A stretch of DNA of 64,000 nt from SCTD01 sp963784675 (GTDB lineage Bacteria > Actinomycetota > Actinomycetes > Mycobacteriales > SCTD01), in contig CAWASE010000012.1 of assembly GCA_963784675.1 (NCBI GenBank), positions 1 to 64,000 of the forward strand, written 5' to 3'. Shown in pieces: positions 25,363 through 34,368 of the stretch. Every line of letters starts with the position of its first letter. The first letter of the stretch is position 1. The notes beneath the pieces are model-generated. The model did not search any database. It had not been told where the DNA came from and was given only the letters and a program-made list of their open reading frames with translations. A program made the position numbers and the translations under genes.

Positions 25363-26756
25363 CCGGGCTGGTGCTGAGACTGGCCGTCGGTCGCGGACCG
25401 TCGGCGCTGCTGCGGATGGTCCTGGTGGTGCTCGCGGCCGGCTTCTCGTCCGCGCTGCTGCTGACGGCCGTGGGACTGGTGTCGCTGGACCGCAGCGACC
25501 TGGCGATCAGCGGGTCGTCCGGCACCGCGACGTACGCCGACGGCACGGTCGAGACCTTCGACGAGCCCGGCTCGGCCGGTCCGATCACCAACGACTACCT
25601 CGTCCAGCCCGGACTGCGCAACGGCGTCGCCATCGGCTTCGTGCTGTGCGTGGTGCCGCTGCTGGTGTTCCTCGGCACGGCCTCACGGGTGGCGGTGCGG
25701 CGTCGTGACGAGCGGCTCGCCGGGCTGCGGCTCGCCGGCGCCACCGACGGGCAGGTACGCGCGCTCGCAGCTCTCGACGCCGCCGTGGGCGGAGCCGCCG
25801 GGGCCGCCCTGGGCACGGCACTGTTCCTAGGCACCCGTGGGGTCGTGCTCGCCAGCGCCGACGGGCAGGTGCGCGCGATCGCCGTCGCCCTGCTGCCGCC
25901 GCTGCTGCCGGCGATCGGCGTGCTGCTGCTGCTGCTCGTGGGGGTTAGCGGCGCGGCGGCGATCGCGTTGCGGGCGGTGCTCATCACGCCGCTCGGAGTG
26001 GTGCGCCGCGCGCCCCGTCGCCGGCCGCGTCCGTGGAGCCTGCTCGCGCTGGTGATCGGGCTCGTGGGCTTCGCCGCGACGGTGGCACGACCGCCCGGCC
26101 AGCGTCTCGCGACGGTGCTCGTCAGCGCCCTGCTGGTGCTGATGCTGCTGGGTCTGGTGTCGGCGGGCACCTGGCTCACCTCGCTCACGGGTCGGGCCGC
26201 CGGCCGGATCGCGCGCGGTCCGGCGCTGCTGCTGGCCGGCCGCCGCCTGGAGGACGAGCCCCGCGCGCAGGCCCGCGCCATGTCGGCCGTCGTGCTGGTG
26301 ACCCTGTCGGCCACCATCGCGCTGGTGATCCTGCGCGACTTCCAGACCAACAACGGCGCCGACAGCTCGTTCTACGGCCAGGGGTTCGCGCTGGCCGCGG
26401 TCGGCATGGTCTTCAGCCTCGTGGTGGCGGCCGCCGGCCTGCTGCTCACGACGCTGGAGGGGCTGCTGGAGCGTCGTCGCACCCTGGCGTCGCTCACGGC
26501 TACCGGTGTGCCGACCGGCACCCTCGCGCGGGCGGTGCTGCTGCAGGTGGGCCTGCCGGTGCTGCCCGCAGCGGTCCTGGCCGTGCTGGTCGGTCTGGCC
26601 ACGACCGGCGCGCTCGCCGGCTCGGAGGGGCTCGCCACGCCCTGGACGGTGCTGCTGCTCCCGCCGGCCGCCGTCCTCGCCTGCGTCGCCGCCACCGCCT
26701 GCACCCTGCCTGCGCTGCGCCGGGCGGCCGACGTCGAGCAGCTGCGGGTGCCGTAG
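25359..26756 (+). CDS. FtsX/MacB-type ABC permease
   Basis: A 465-residue protein with about eight hydrophobic helices arranged as two FtsX-like blocks. The first block contains RRRDERLAGLRLAGATDGQVRALAALDAA and the second ERRRTLASLTATGVPTGTLARAVLLQ, the cytoplasmic coupling motifs of this family. An N-terminal extracellular stretch follows the first helix. It completes the padR-ATPase-permease operon. The substrate is unknown. Confidence 0.85.
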   Translation: MTGLVLRLAVGRGPSALLRMVLVVLAAGFSSALLLTAVGLVSLDRSDLAISGSSGTATYADGTVETFDEPGSAGPITNDYLVQPGLRNGVAIGFVLCVVPLLVFLGTASRVAVRRRDERLAGLRLAGATDGQVRALAALDAAVGGAAGAALGTALFLGTRGVVLASADGQVRAIAVALLPPLLPAIGVLLLLLVGVSGAAAIALRAVLITPLGVVRRAPRRRPRPWSLLALVIGLVGFAATVARPPGQRLATVLVSALLVLMLLGLVSAGTWLTSLTGRAAGRIARGPALLLAGRRLEDEPRAQARAMSAVVLVTLSATIALVILRDFQTNNGADSSFYGQGFALAAVGMVFSLVVAAAGLLLTTLEGLLERRRTLASLTATGVPTGTLARAVLLQVGLPVLPAAVLAVLVGLATTGALAGSEGLATPWTVLLLPPAAVLACVAATACTLPALRRAADVEQLRVP

Positions 26757-26759
26757 CGG

Positions 26760-27830
26760 TCAGCCGGCGGTCAGCGACGCGCCGCGCACCGGCGCCTGCG
26801 CCCGGCTCTTCGGATCGATGACGATCTTGGCGTGCTGCTCCGGGTCGCCGAGCGTCGACGGTGCCCTCGGCGATGAGGTGCAGGGTGTCGCGGAACTCCA
26901 GCGGCGTATAGCCCAGCACGAAGCGCAGCTCGAGCTCCTTGGTGATCGCCATCGCCGGCCGGAACGCGTCGGGCTGCATGCACACCCTCACAACGATGAT
27001 GCGCGAGAACAGCAGCGCGCTGGTCAAGACGCTCTGGATCGTTCCAGGCACGCCGACGCACTCGAAGATCACCGGTCGCTTGGGGCTGGCGGCGCCAGCT
27101 TCTCCGCAGCCCGCCACAGGTGGTGGCACGGCACCGGCAGCCGGTCCAGCTTCTCGACCGTGCCGACCGCGAGCTCGACCGCGGCCGGGCAAGGTGCGCA
27201 GGTGCCCGGCGTCGCCGAAGGACTCCCACGGCGACTGGCCGGCCGGGTCGACGACGACGGTGGCCCCGCACGCGGTCGCCAGAGCTCGCCGTCCAGGCGA
27301 GAAGTCGCTGGCGACGATGGTGCGCGCCCTGGGCCTTGAGCATGGCGATGACGGCGAGCCCGACGGGTCCGCACCCCGGCGCGATGGCGACGTCCTTGCG
27401 CGCGACCTCCGCGCGCCGCACGGCGTGGTGGGCGATGGCCAGCGGCTCGGTGAGCACGTCGAGCTCGGGAGCCAGCCCGTTGGGCAGGGGGAAGCACATC
27501 GACTGCTCGGATAGCAGCCGCTCGGCGTAGCCGCCGGGGTGCCGGCGTCGATCTTGGCGCGCGTCCTCGGGCCGTGCTCCAGCACCCGGGCGACCACCTC
27601 GTGACCCAGCACCACCTTCTGGTCGGTGCGCATCAGGCCGTCGTAGCCGGTCTCGGCCAGCACGTCGGCCTGTGCGTCGGCGTGCGTGCGGGCGTGCAGG
27701 TCCGAGCCGCAGATGCCGCAGCCCAGCACCTGTCCGCGCGCCGGCCGCGGCTCCGGGACGTCGGCGACCTCCAGGGCTCCATGCTCGCTGGCTCCAGGTT
27801 GCCGGATGGTAGGAGCCGTGACCGTGCCGC
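26760..27830 (-). pseudogene. Zinc-type alcohol dehydrogenase, multiply frameshifted
   Basis: Fragments of a medium-chain dehydrogenase lie in order but in changing frames. They are LEVADVPEPRPARGQVLGCGICGSDLH (Zn-binding Cys), GHEVV, GGYAERLLSEQSMCFPLPNG, LTEPLAIAHHAVRRAEV, IAPGCGPVGLAVIAMLKAQGA (Rossmann), SDFSPGRRALATACGA, VIFECVGVPGTIQSVLTSALL, and ELRFVLGYTPLEFRDTLHLIAEG, ending near GASLTAG. At least five frame changes are needed, and residues usually found before the GCGICGSD motif are missing, which suggests real decay. Given errors elsewhere, some breaks may be technical. It converges with the FtsX gene. Confidence 0.65.
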
Positions 27831-27958
27831 ACCGGCGCGCGGGTGGTCAAGGACGGTCGACGTACCCACCGCCGTGTCCTGATCGGGATGGGCCCGCTGC
27901 GCGGCGGTGGCGCGGTGAGTTTCTCGTCGCCGGCCTGCCACGCACGCGCGACCCCGGT

Positions 27959-29692
27959 TCAGAACGGTGGCTCGTCCCAGGGTGGGAGGTCGTGCTCGGT
28001 TCGGGTGAGGATCTGATCGAGCTCGGCGAGGGCCTCGGGGTCGGGCACGCCGCCGGCCTGCACGCCGTCGGTGTCGGTGTCGATCCCGGGGGGTGCGGTG
28101 TCGTGGTGGGGCATCTGGACGATCTGTCCGGCCGGGCTGGTCCACCAGGTGGCGGTCTCGGTGCGGATCGGCGTCCAGCCACGGTGCTTGAGCAGGTGGG
28201 TGCGCCGGCCGCGGGCAGCCAGGTTCCACGCTGCCGTCGGGCCGTGTGGAAACGGCGTGTCGTGATCGAGATCGGCCCGGTCGGCCCGTACGCCGGCCCC
28301 GGTAGGGCCGTCGTCGTAGCCGTCGCGCCAGTGGACGAACTCCGTCAGGCCTCGACCGGGGTCGTGGCGGTCCTCGGTGCGGAGCGGGACCTCGGACAGT
28401 TGCAGGTCCTGCAGGCACATCGTCACGCCGGCGACGGCAAGAAAGCGTGGTTGTGGCGGTCATCGCCGAACCGTGCTGTCCAGGTCCAGGAGGCGTCCGG
28501 TGTTGGGGTGGACCAGTGCCCGGCGTAGCTCGGCATCCAGAAGCAGCTGCCGACTCGCTGGTGCGTCGATCCAGCCGTAGCCGGCGAGGTAGCCCGGTTC
28601 GTTCGACAGGCCCAGGAGCGTCTCGACCGGGACGCTGATGTGCGCCTGGACCGGCCGGCTCATGCGGCAGTCCGGCGACGCGGCCTCCACCCCCGAGGCG
28701 CGTAGCCCTGCCGCGGCGGTCTCCTTCGCCTCGGCCAGCTCCGCCGCGGTCACCGGTGCCGAGGCTTGGGGCAACGGTGCGGAGGCGAGTGCGGGTGCCG
28801 GCTCCGGCGCCGGTGTCGGCGACCAGGGGAACGGCCTGCCACCGCAAGGGTGGGCACCCCCGCGCGGCGGATCCTGCTCGGACGACGACGCCGCGACCGG
28901 GCCGGCTGCGGCAGGGACGGCGGTGGGGCTGTTGTCGGCCGGAGCATGCGTCGCGCACGGATAGCCGCCGACGGCCAGGTCGAACCGCAGGCTGTCCAGC
29001 GTGCGGCCATCACCCGCCGCGCGCAGCGCCCGGGCGCGGGCATCGAGAGTGTCGTACCAGCGCTGCAACGGCACCGCTGGTCCGTTCAATGCCGCGATGC
29101 ACTGCCCGTCCCGGCCCGCCTGCAGCTGCACCCCCCGACCCGCTGAGGCTCGCGACGCACGCAGGGCCGCCGCCTCGGGGTCGTGCTTGAGGACGCTGCG
29201 TCGGCAGGCCTGCGCGATGCGCCACTCCGGCAGCACCGTGGCCCGCTGCGCGATGTCGGCATCGACCTTCGCCGCCAGGGCGTCGTCGCAGGGATGCGTC
29301 TCGGCCAGGATCGCCCGCGCGCGACCCACCGACAGCTCCCCCGCCGTCAGCAGGGCCCGGGTCTGCACCATCACCGACAGCAGCCGCTGGGCATCAGCGA
29401 CCTCCCGCGACGCCGCTCGATCGCTGCACTGTCGCGCGATCGCGACCTCCCGCAGGAACGACACCCACGGCGTGCAACCTCCTTCATCACCGCCGACACG
29501 CGGCACCGCCGCCGCCAACCGGTCCAGCACCGTCATCTCCGCCACGAACACCCGCGCAGCAGCACCGGGTGAGGCCGCGAGCACCGCCAGATCAGCCCGC
29601 CACGCAGGCAGCTCCCACGGACACCGCGCCTCCAAGTCAGCAGCGCGACGCAGCATCGCCGCGCGCCTGCGCTCCCGCTCCGACTCGTCCAT
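27959..29692 (-). pseudogene. DUF222/HNH endonuclease (13E12-like), in-frame stop
   Basis: The N-terminal about 400 residues are a DUF222 protein (REVADAQRLLSVMVQTRALLTAGELSVGRARAILAE, HISVPVETLLGL, GWIDAPASRQLLLDAELRR, GRLLDLDSTVRR). A TGA at 28460-28462 then interrupts, but the same frame continues to 27959 with the HNH core LDHDTPFPHGPTAAWNLAARGRRTHLLKHRGW. The usual Cys-x-x-Pro-Gly-Cys segment before the HNH core is replaced by an unrelated stretch. Start ATG 29692 sits six bases after a -10 and is leaderless; an ATG at 29713 inside the LexA site is less likely. A nonsense mutation is the simplest reading. Confidence 0.7.
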
Positions 29693-29698
29693 GATGTC

Positions 29699-29727
29699 AT
29701 AGTAGTCGAACATGTGTTCGAAACCAA
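29699..29727 (-). promoter_or_regulatory. LexA-controlled promoter of the DUF222/HNH gene
   Basis: On the minus strand, TTGGTT (-35), a 17-base spacer and TACTAT (-10) lead to a start at or next to the ATG at 29692. The spacer holds CGAACACATGTTCG (29707-29720), a perfect match to the Gram-positive/actinobacterial SOS box CGAACRNRYGTTYG. LexA bound here would block polymerase directly. 13E12/DUF222 genes of mycobacteria are known SOS genes. Confidence 0.75.
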
Positions 29728-29916
29728 GACTACGACAGCATCTGGAAGGAGCAGCACCGTGGATCTCCTCATCGGGAGGACGGAGAGCCAGCGCCGCCAC
29801 ACGCCGCCGCCGCACACCGCCGACACGTCCGGACGTGCGCTCAGCACCGTGACGTCAGAGTCGAGGCGCGGCGTCCGCCCTGTCCACCGGGCTCGGGAGT
29901 CTGTGGGCAACACCCG

Positions 29917-29951
29917 GAACGGCCCCCGACGTCATGCGTCGGGGGCCGTTC
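29917..29951 (-). terminator. tRNA-Tyr terminator
   Basis: GAACGGCCCCCGACG and its exact complement form a 15-bp stem with loop TCATG, 12 bases beyond the tRNA-Tyr 3' end. No T-run follows. Confidence 0.75.
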
Positions 29952-29962
29952 GTAGGCAGGTG

Positions 29963-30044
29963 TGGCGGGTGAAGGGTTCGAACCTTCGTAGGCTGAGCCG
30001 GCAGATTTACAGTCTGCTCCCTTTGACCACTCGGGCAACCCGCC
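29963..30044 (-). tRNA. tRNA-Tyr (GTA)
   Basis: An 82-base class II tRNA: acceptor GGCGGGT/ACCCGCC, anticodon stem GCAGA/TCTGC around CTGTAAA with anticodon GTA, a long variable arm, and T-loop TTCGAAC. Discriminator A; no encoded CCA. It is divergent from yajQ. Confidence 0.95.
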
Positions 30045-30079
30045 AGGGTGCGCGGCAGACGATAGCAAGGAGCGTGCCC

Positions 30080-30568
30080 ATGGCCGACCCCAGTTTCGAC
30101 ATCGTGAGCAAGGTCGACCGGCAGGAGGTCGACAACGCCCTGAACCAGGCGGCGAAGGAGGCTTCGACCCGCTACGACTTCAAGGGCACCGGCGCGGAGA
30201 TCGCCTGGTCGGGCGAGTCGATCGTCATCAAGGCCGGTGCCGAGGAGCGCTGCGCCGCGCTGCTGGACGTGTTCAAGGAGAAGCTCGTCAAGCGCGCCAT
30301 CTCGCTCAAGACGCTGGAGGCCGGCGAGCCGCAGGCCTCCGGCAAGGAGTTCCGGCTGACGGCCACCGTCAGCGAGGGCATCAGCTCCGAGAACGCCAAG
30401 AAGGTCGCCAAGGTCATCCGCGAGGAGGGCCCCAAGGGTGTCAAGCCGCAGATCCAGGACGACCAGCTGCGCGTCTCGGCCAAGAAGAAGGACGACCTGC
30501 AGGCCGTCATCGCGCTGCTGAAGGGACAGGAGTTCGACTTCGCCCTGCAGTTCACCAACTACCGGTAG
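30080..30568 (+). CDS. yajQ: YajQ-family nucleotide-binding protein
   Basis: A 162-residue YajQ/DUF520 protein, complete: MADPSFDIVSKVDRQEVDNA, ASTRYDFKGTGAEIAW, KLVKRAISLKTLEAGEPQASG and the final FDFALQFTNYR are family hallmarks. Members have two ferredoxin-like folds and bind nucleotides; some proteobacterial ones sense cyclic di-GMP. The role in actinobacteria is unclear. AAGGAG eight bases before the ATG decides the start. The frame runs further upstream across tRNA-Tyr, which is ignored. Confidence 0.93.
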   Translation: MADPSFDIVSKVDRQEVDNALNQAAKEASTRYDFKGTGAEIAWSGESIVIKAGAEERCAALLDVFKEKLVKRAISLKTLEAGEPQASGKEFRLTATVSEGISSENAKKVAKVIREEGPKGVKPQIQDDQLRVSAKKKDDLQAVIALLKGQEFDFALQFTNYR

Positions 30569-30966
30569 GCCGGGACTGCCAGCAGCTGTTGACGGCGCCT
30601 TTCGTGCGCAGGGACCCCACGAGCAGGCCTGCCACCGAGACGGCGGCGAACGCCGGCGAGCGCCGGCCGCGAGGGTCGGGACCTGACCCGTCCCCGCCCG
30701 TCTACCGGGGCGCAACCCGACCCTCGCGGGAGGCGGCAGCGGAGCTCAGCCCCGTGGCCGGCCAGCAGCGGTCGCGCGACGCTGCCCTGCTCGAGCGTTC
30801 GGAGCGCGCTGGCCACGGCGAGGAGGTCGCCGGTGATCTGCGCGCCGGTGGCGGCGGCTTGGAGTTCGCGGCTGCGGCTGACGGCCATCTGGATGATGCC
30901 CGGGGCGGGGCCGCGGCCTTCAGGAAGACGCCGTGCCGCAGCCCTCGTTCCCGACGGGCCATCCGC
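30569..30966. other. Intergenic region between convergent genes with coding-like remnant
   Basis: No confident gene is seen. On the minus strand 30790-30960 has strong G/C third-position bias and reads MARRERGLRHGVFLKAAA, then after a one-base shift IIQMAVSRSRELQAAATG and ITGDLLAVASALRTLEQG. This could be a short frameshifted gene or a remnant. I do not recognise the family. A long inverted repeat (30667-30729) sits between it and yajQ. Confidence 0.35.
30667..30729. terminator. Long inverted repeat, possible bidirectional terminator
   Basis: CCGCGAGGGTCGGG at 30667-30680 and its perfect 14-base complement at 30716-30729 enclose 35 bases that contain a further CCCCG/CGGGG stem. It lies between convergent yajQ and the DUF4234 gene. 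Confidence 0.45.
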
Positions 30967-31851
30967 TCAGGGCCGGGCGCCCATCGATGCCCAGTAGCGG
31001 TTGAGGGCTCCGTTGGTCTTCGCAAAACCGATCAGCGACCCGACCAGGACGATCACCAGGAACAGGGCGAACGAGCCGACCAGACCGACCGCAGCCGCGT
31101 CGCTGATCGTCGTCGCGCCGGTGACCGGGTCGACCGTGCTGCCTGCCGAGACGGCAGAGGCCACGCCTCCGACGAGGACGACCACCAGTCCGACGGCGAA
31201 AGACAGCGCGTACCAGAGCCCGGTCAGTCCCGTCACGGGCGGCTTCTCGCCACGTCGCTTGTAGAGGCCGCCCACCTCAGACGGGGTGACGAAGGGCATC
31301 GCGGCACCGGCGAGGAAGGTCAGCAGCAGCGCGATGCCGCCGCCCAGGCCCTGTCCCGAGTGCTTCTTGATCTCGTCGTGCACCCGGTAGTTGTAGAAGT
31401 ACTGGTAGATGCCGAGCGTGACGAAGAACAGCAGGATCATCGTGCCGGTGGGACGGATCCGGCCGAGCTGCCCCGGCCCGCCGGGTGCCTGGCCGTACGG
31501 CTGCTGGCCGTAGGCGGGCGCAGCCCCGTACTGCGGCTGGCCGTACGGCTGCTGGCCGTAGGCGGCAGGTTGGCCGTACGCGGAGGGGTCGGCCGCCGGC
31601 GTGCGGCCGTAGGGCGAGGCGGACTGCTGCGGCTGCGGCACCGGGTTGGTGTACGGCGGCCGCGTGTAGGCGGGCTGGCCGTACCCCGGCTGGCCGTACT
31701 GCGGCGCGCGGTCGGGTGCCCGTCCCTCGCCCGTCGGAGCCGGCCCGCTCCCCGTCGGTCGCGCGCCCGGCGGGGTCGCGCCAGGCGGCCTCGCGCCCGG
31801 CGGGGTCGCGCCGGGAGGCGGCGTCAGGAAGGGGTCGACAGGCTCGCTCAT
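30967..31851 (-). CDS. DUF4234 membrane protein with Pro/Gln/Tyr-rich N-terminus
   Basis: A 294-residue protein. Residues 1-130 are low complexity, with GATPPGARPP units then many YGQ/PYGQ repeats, predicted disordered and cytoplasmic. The C-terminal half carries the DUF4234 signature (RPTGTMILLFFVTLGIYQYFYNYRVHDEIKKHSGQG) and about four membrane helices. Proteins with this layout are common in actinobacteria and have no assigned function. It is separated from the upstream nuoI-like gene by 69 bases on the same strand, so co-transcription is possible. Confidence 0.8.
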   Translation of the reverse strand: MSEPVDPFLTPPPGATPPGARPPGATPPGARPTGSGPAPTGEGRAPDRAPQYGQPGYGQPAYTRPPYTNPVPQPQQSASPYGRTPAADPSAYGQPAAYGQQPYGQPQYGAAPAYGQQPYGQAPGGPGQLGRIRPTGTMILLFFVTLGIYQYFYNYRVHDEIKKHSGQGLGGGIALLLTFLAGAAMPFVTPSEVGGLYKRRGEKPPVTGLTGLWYALSFAVGLVVVLVGGVASAVSAGSTVDPVTGATTISDAAAVGLVGSFALFLVIVLVGSLIGFAKTNGALNRYWASMGARP

Positions 31852-31920
31852 GCCGGCAGGCTAGCGACCGGGACCGGCACCCGCGACCGATCCGCCGGCC
31901 CCGGCGCGCGGGTCCGGTCG

Positions 31921-32361
31921 TCAGCCCCGCTGGGTCGCGACCGCGTCCAGGCGCGCCGCAGCGTCGACCTCCTCGGCCGGTGCCGCAGCGGCGTCCAGCT
32001 CCGGTGGCGGCGGCACGTCGGCCAGCCACTCCCGCAGCTGGGCGCGCTCGTCGACCAGGGCCTGCGGGCCGTCGTGGCCGGCCGGGACCAGGGCCGGCGC
32101 CCAGAACAGCGCGTCGAAGGGACAGACCTCGACGCAGATGCCGCAGTACATGCACAGCGACCAGTCGATGGCGAACCGGTCGAGCACGTGGGTGGTGCGC
32201 GGCCGCCCGCCGGGCTTGGCCGGCGGAGCGAGGTCGGTGTGGCCCTCGATGGTGAGGCACCAGTCCGGGCACTCACGCGCGCACAGCATGCAGACGGTGC
32301 AGTTCTCCTCCAGCAGGGCGATCGTGCCGCGGCTGCGTACCGGCACCGGGTCGACGCTCAT
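31921..32361 (-). CDS. Extra NuoI-like 2[4Fe-4S] ferredoxin subunit
   Basis: A 146-residue protein with two cluster motifs, CTVCMLCARECP and CMYCGICVEVCP, as in NuoI (NDH-1 iron-sulfur subunit). The stretch RTTHVLDRFAIDWSLCMYCG matches NuoI proteins, while the C-terminus is Ala/Pro/Asp-rich. It differs strongly from the complete nuoI at 40801-41316. It is the last of three overlapping nuo-like genes, and its ATG overlaps the nuoC-like stop by four bases. No paired NuoD or membrane subunits accompany this copy. Confidence 0.85.
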   Translation of the reverse strand: MSVDPVPVRSRGTIALLEENCTVCMLCARECPDWCLTIEGHTDLAPPAKPGGRPRTTHVLDRFAIDWSLCMYCGICVEVCPFDALFWAPALVPAGHDGPQALVDERAQLREWLADVPPPPELDAAAAPAEEVDAAARLDAVATQRG

Positions 32362-32894
32362 CGCACACCCGGGGGTTGCAGCCGGCGGCGGGCCGGACGG
32401 CCGCCCTCGCCGGAGAAGGCCGGGTCCTCGCTGCCCGGCCACGGGCGGTCGTCGCGTCGCTCGAGCAGGTGCTCCTTGCGCAGCGGCTGCGCCACCCCGC
32501 CGGCGGGCAGCAGCAGCGGCGCCAGCCCCGGGTGGCCGTCGACCTGCACGCCGAACATCTCCCAGGCCTGCCGCTCGTGCCAGGCCGCGCCGGCGAAGAC
32601 GCCCGTCAGCGAGGGCAGGCGCGGCTGCTCGCGGGGCAGCGACGTGCGCAGGTGCATCGCGTGCCGACGCGTCACCGACCACAGCCGCACGACGACGTCG
32701 AACCCGCCGGGGTGCTGGTCGACGACGGTCAGCAGGTCGAAGAAGGTCGCGTCCAGCTCGGGATCGTCGCGCACCGCGGTCACCGCAGGGACCCACTGCG
32801 GGACGGGCACGTCGCAGGTCACGACGCCGTGCGCCTGCACCACGACGCCGCCGGTGACGACCGCCAGCCGGCTCGGGAGGTCGACGCCTTTCAT
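32358..32894 (-). CDS. Extra NuoC-like subunit
   Basis: A 178-residue NuoC/30-kDa homologue. FFDLLTVVDQHPGGFDVVVRLWSV corresponds to the NuoC core, and WHERQAWEMFGVQVDGHPGLAPLLLP to its ERE..D-(I/L)FG signature. The C-terminus is a poorly conserved Arg/Pro-rich tail. It overlaps the nuoB-like gene upstream (ATGA) and the nuoI-like gene downstream, so the three are translated together. It is distinct from nuoC at 48622-49479. Confidence 0.82.
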   Translation of the reverse strand: MKGVDLPSRLAVVTGGVVVQAHGVVTCDVPVPQWVPAVTAVRDDPELDATFFDLLTVVDQHPGGFDVVVRLWSVTRRHAMHLRTSLPREQPRLPSLTGVFAGAAWHERQAWEMFGVQVDGHPGLAPLLLPAGGVAQPLRKEHLLERRDDRPWPGSEDPAFSGEGGRPARRRLQPPGVR

Positions 32895-33313
32895 GCCCGG
32901 TCCGCCAGCTCGCGGAGCGCGCCGAGCAACGCCTCGGGTCGGGGCGGGCACCCGGGCACCCAGACGTCGACGGGGACCAGCCGGTCGACGCCGGCGGTGA
33001 CGCAGTAGGAGTCCCAGTAGGGCCCGCCGGTGTTGGAGCAGGCGCCGAACGACACCACCCGCACCGGGGCCAGCGACGCGTGCAGCGCCACCACCAGCGG
33101 CGCGAGCTTGTCGGTGACCGTGCCCGACACGACCATCACCTGGACGGCGGTGCCCGGCGCGGCCACCGGGAGCCGGCCGTCGGCGTCGAGCATCGCCAGG
33201 ACCGCTTCGACCGCGCAGCAGGCCAGCCCGACGTTGACGACGCTCAGCCGCACCGGCACGGCGCCGCCGACGTCCAGCAGGACTGCCGCCGGAGCCGTCT
33301 CGACGGGCAGCAC
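32891..33313 (-). CDS. Extra NuoB-like subunit
   Basis: A 140-residue NuoB-type protein keeping the four cluster N2 cysteines: VGLACCAVEAVLAM (two), FGACSNTGGPYW (one) and VPVDVWVPGCPPRPEALL (one). It is shorter than nuoB at 49476-50069, lacking the C-terminal tail. Start GTG at 33313 is one base before the upstream polyprenyl synthase stop. NuoB passes electrons from the peripheral arm to quinone; without its own NuoD, this copy may swap into the main complex or serve another oxidoreductase. Confidence 0.85.
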   Translation of the reverse strand: MLPVETAPAAVLLDVGGAVPVRLSVVNVGLACCAVEAVLAMLDADGRLPVAAPGTAVQVMVVSGTVTDKLAPLVVALHASLAPVRVVSFGACSNTGGPYWDSYCVTAGVDRLVPVDVWVPGCPPRPEALLGALRELADRA

Positions 33314-33314
33314 G

Positions 33315-34322
33315 TCAGCCCGTGCGGGCCAGCACGAAGTCGGTCAGCGCCAGCAGCGCGTCCTGCACCGAGCCTGCGGGCAGGGTGCGGGCCACCTCGC
33401 GGGCCTGGTCGACATAGCCCTGCAGCCGCTGGGTGGCGGAGCCGATCGCCGGGTGTGCCCGCAGCAGGCCCAAGGCCTCGGCGAGCAGCGCGTCGTCGGT
33501 GAGGTCACCGACCAGCAGCTCGCGCAGCCGCGCGCTGCCCGGATCTGCATCGCTGTCCGCCAGCACGAGCAGCACCGGCAGCGTGCGGATGCCCTCGCGC
33601 AGGTCGGTGCCCGGCGTCTTGCCGGAGTCGTCGGTCTCGGACAGGACGTCGATGAGGTCGTCCGACAGCTGGAAAGCCAGGCCGAAGACCTCACCGAAGC
33701 GGGCGACCGCCTCGACGTGCGCCGGGTCGGCCCGGGCCATCAGGGCGCCGAGCCGGGCCGAGGTCGAGATCAGCGAGGCGGTCTTGTCGGCGAGTACGTG
33801 CAGGTGGTGCTCGACCGGGTCCTGCCCGTGGGCCGGCCCCGCCGTCTCGGAGATCTGTCCCTCCACGAGCCGGGCGAAGGTGCGCGACTGCAGGTGGGTG
33901 GCCTGCACCCCGAGCCCGGCCGTCAGGTCGGAGGCCCGGGCGAACAGGTAGTCGCCGGTGAGGATGGCGACGGTGTTGGTCCAGCGGCTGTTGGCCGACT
34001 GCGCGCCGCGGCGCACGTCGGCCTCGTCCATGACGTCGTCGTGGTACAGCGTCGCGAGGTGGGTGAGCTCGACGACGACGGCAGCATCGACGACCTCGGG
34101 CCGCGCGGCGTCGCCCAGGTGCGCGGCGAGCAGCGCCAGCAGCGGGCGCACGCGCTTGCCGCCGGCCTCCACCAGGTGGCTGCTGGCCAGCGACAGCATC
34201 GGGTGCGAGGCGGCGACGACCTCGCGCAGGCGGGCCTCGACCGCGTCCAGCCCGCCGGCCACCGACGCCGCCAGCGCGGGATCGGTGGTCTCCAGCAGGC
34301 TGCTGCCCGCAGGAGCGGTCAT
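33315..34322 (-). CDS. Polyprenyl diphosphate synthase (menaquinone side chain)
   Basis: A 335-residue trans-isoprenyl diphosphate synthase. GGKRVRP (54-60), the first Asp-rich motif LYHDDVMDEAD (DDxxD at 95-99), GDYLFARA and the second FQLSDDLIDVLSE are present. The small residues before the first DDxxD favour a long product, as in heptaprenyl/octaprenyl synthases. It follows nuoN, as in many actinobacteria, and probably supplies the menaquinone tail. ATG 34322 is preferred to the GTG at 34331. Confidence 0.9.
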   Translation of the reverse strand: MTAPAGSSLLETTDPALAASVAGGLDAVEARLREVVAASHPMLSLASSHLVEAGGKRVRPLLALLAAHLGDAARPEVVDAAVVVELTHLATLYHDDVMDEADVRRGAQSANSRWTNTVAILTGDYLFARASDLTAGLGVQATHLQSRTFARLVEGQISETAGPAHGQDPVEHHLHVLADKTASLISTSARLGALMARADPAHVEAVARFGEVFGLAFQLSDDLIDVLSETDDSGKTPGTDLREGIRTLPVLLVLADSDADPGSARLRELLVGDLTDDALLAEALGLLRAHPAIGSATQRLQGYVDQAREVARTLPAGSVQDALLALTDFVLARTG

Positions 34323-34368
34323 CGTCGCCACGGCGGCGCGGTCGGATGCTGCATGCGGAGCCCGGGCA

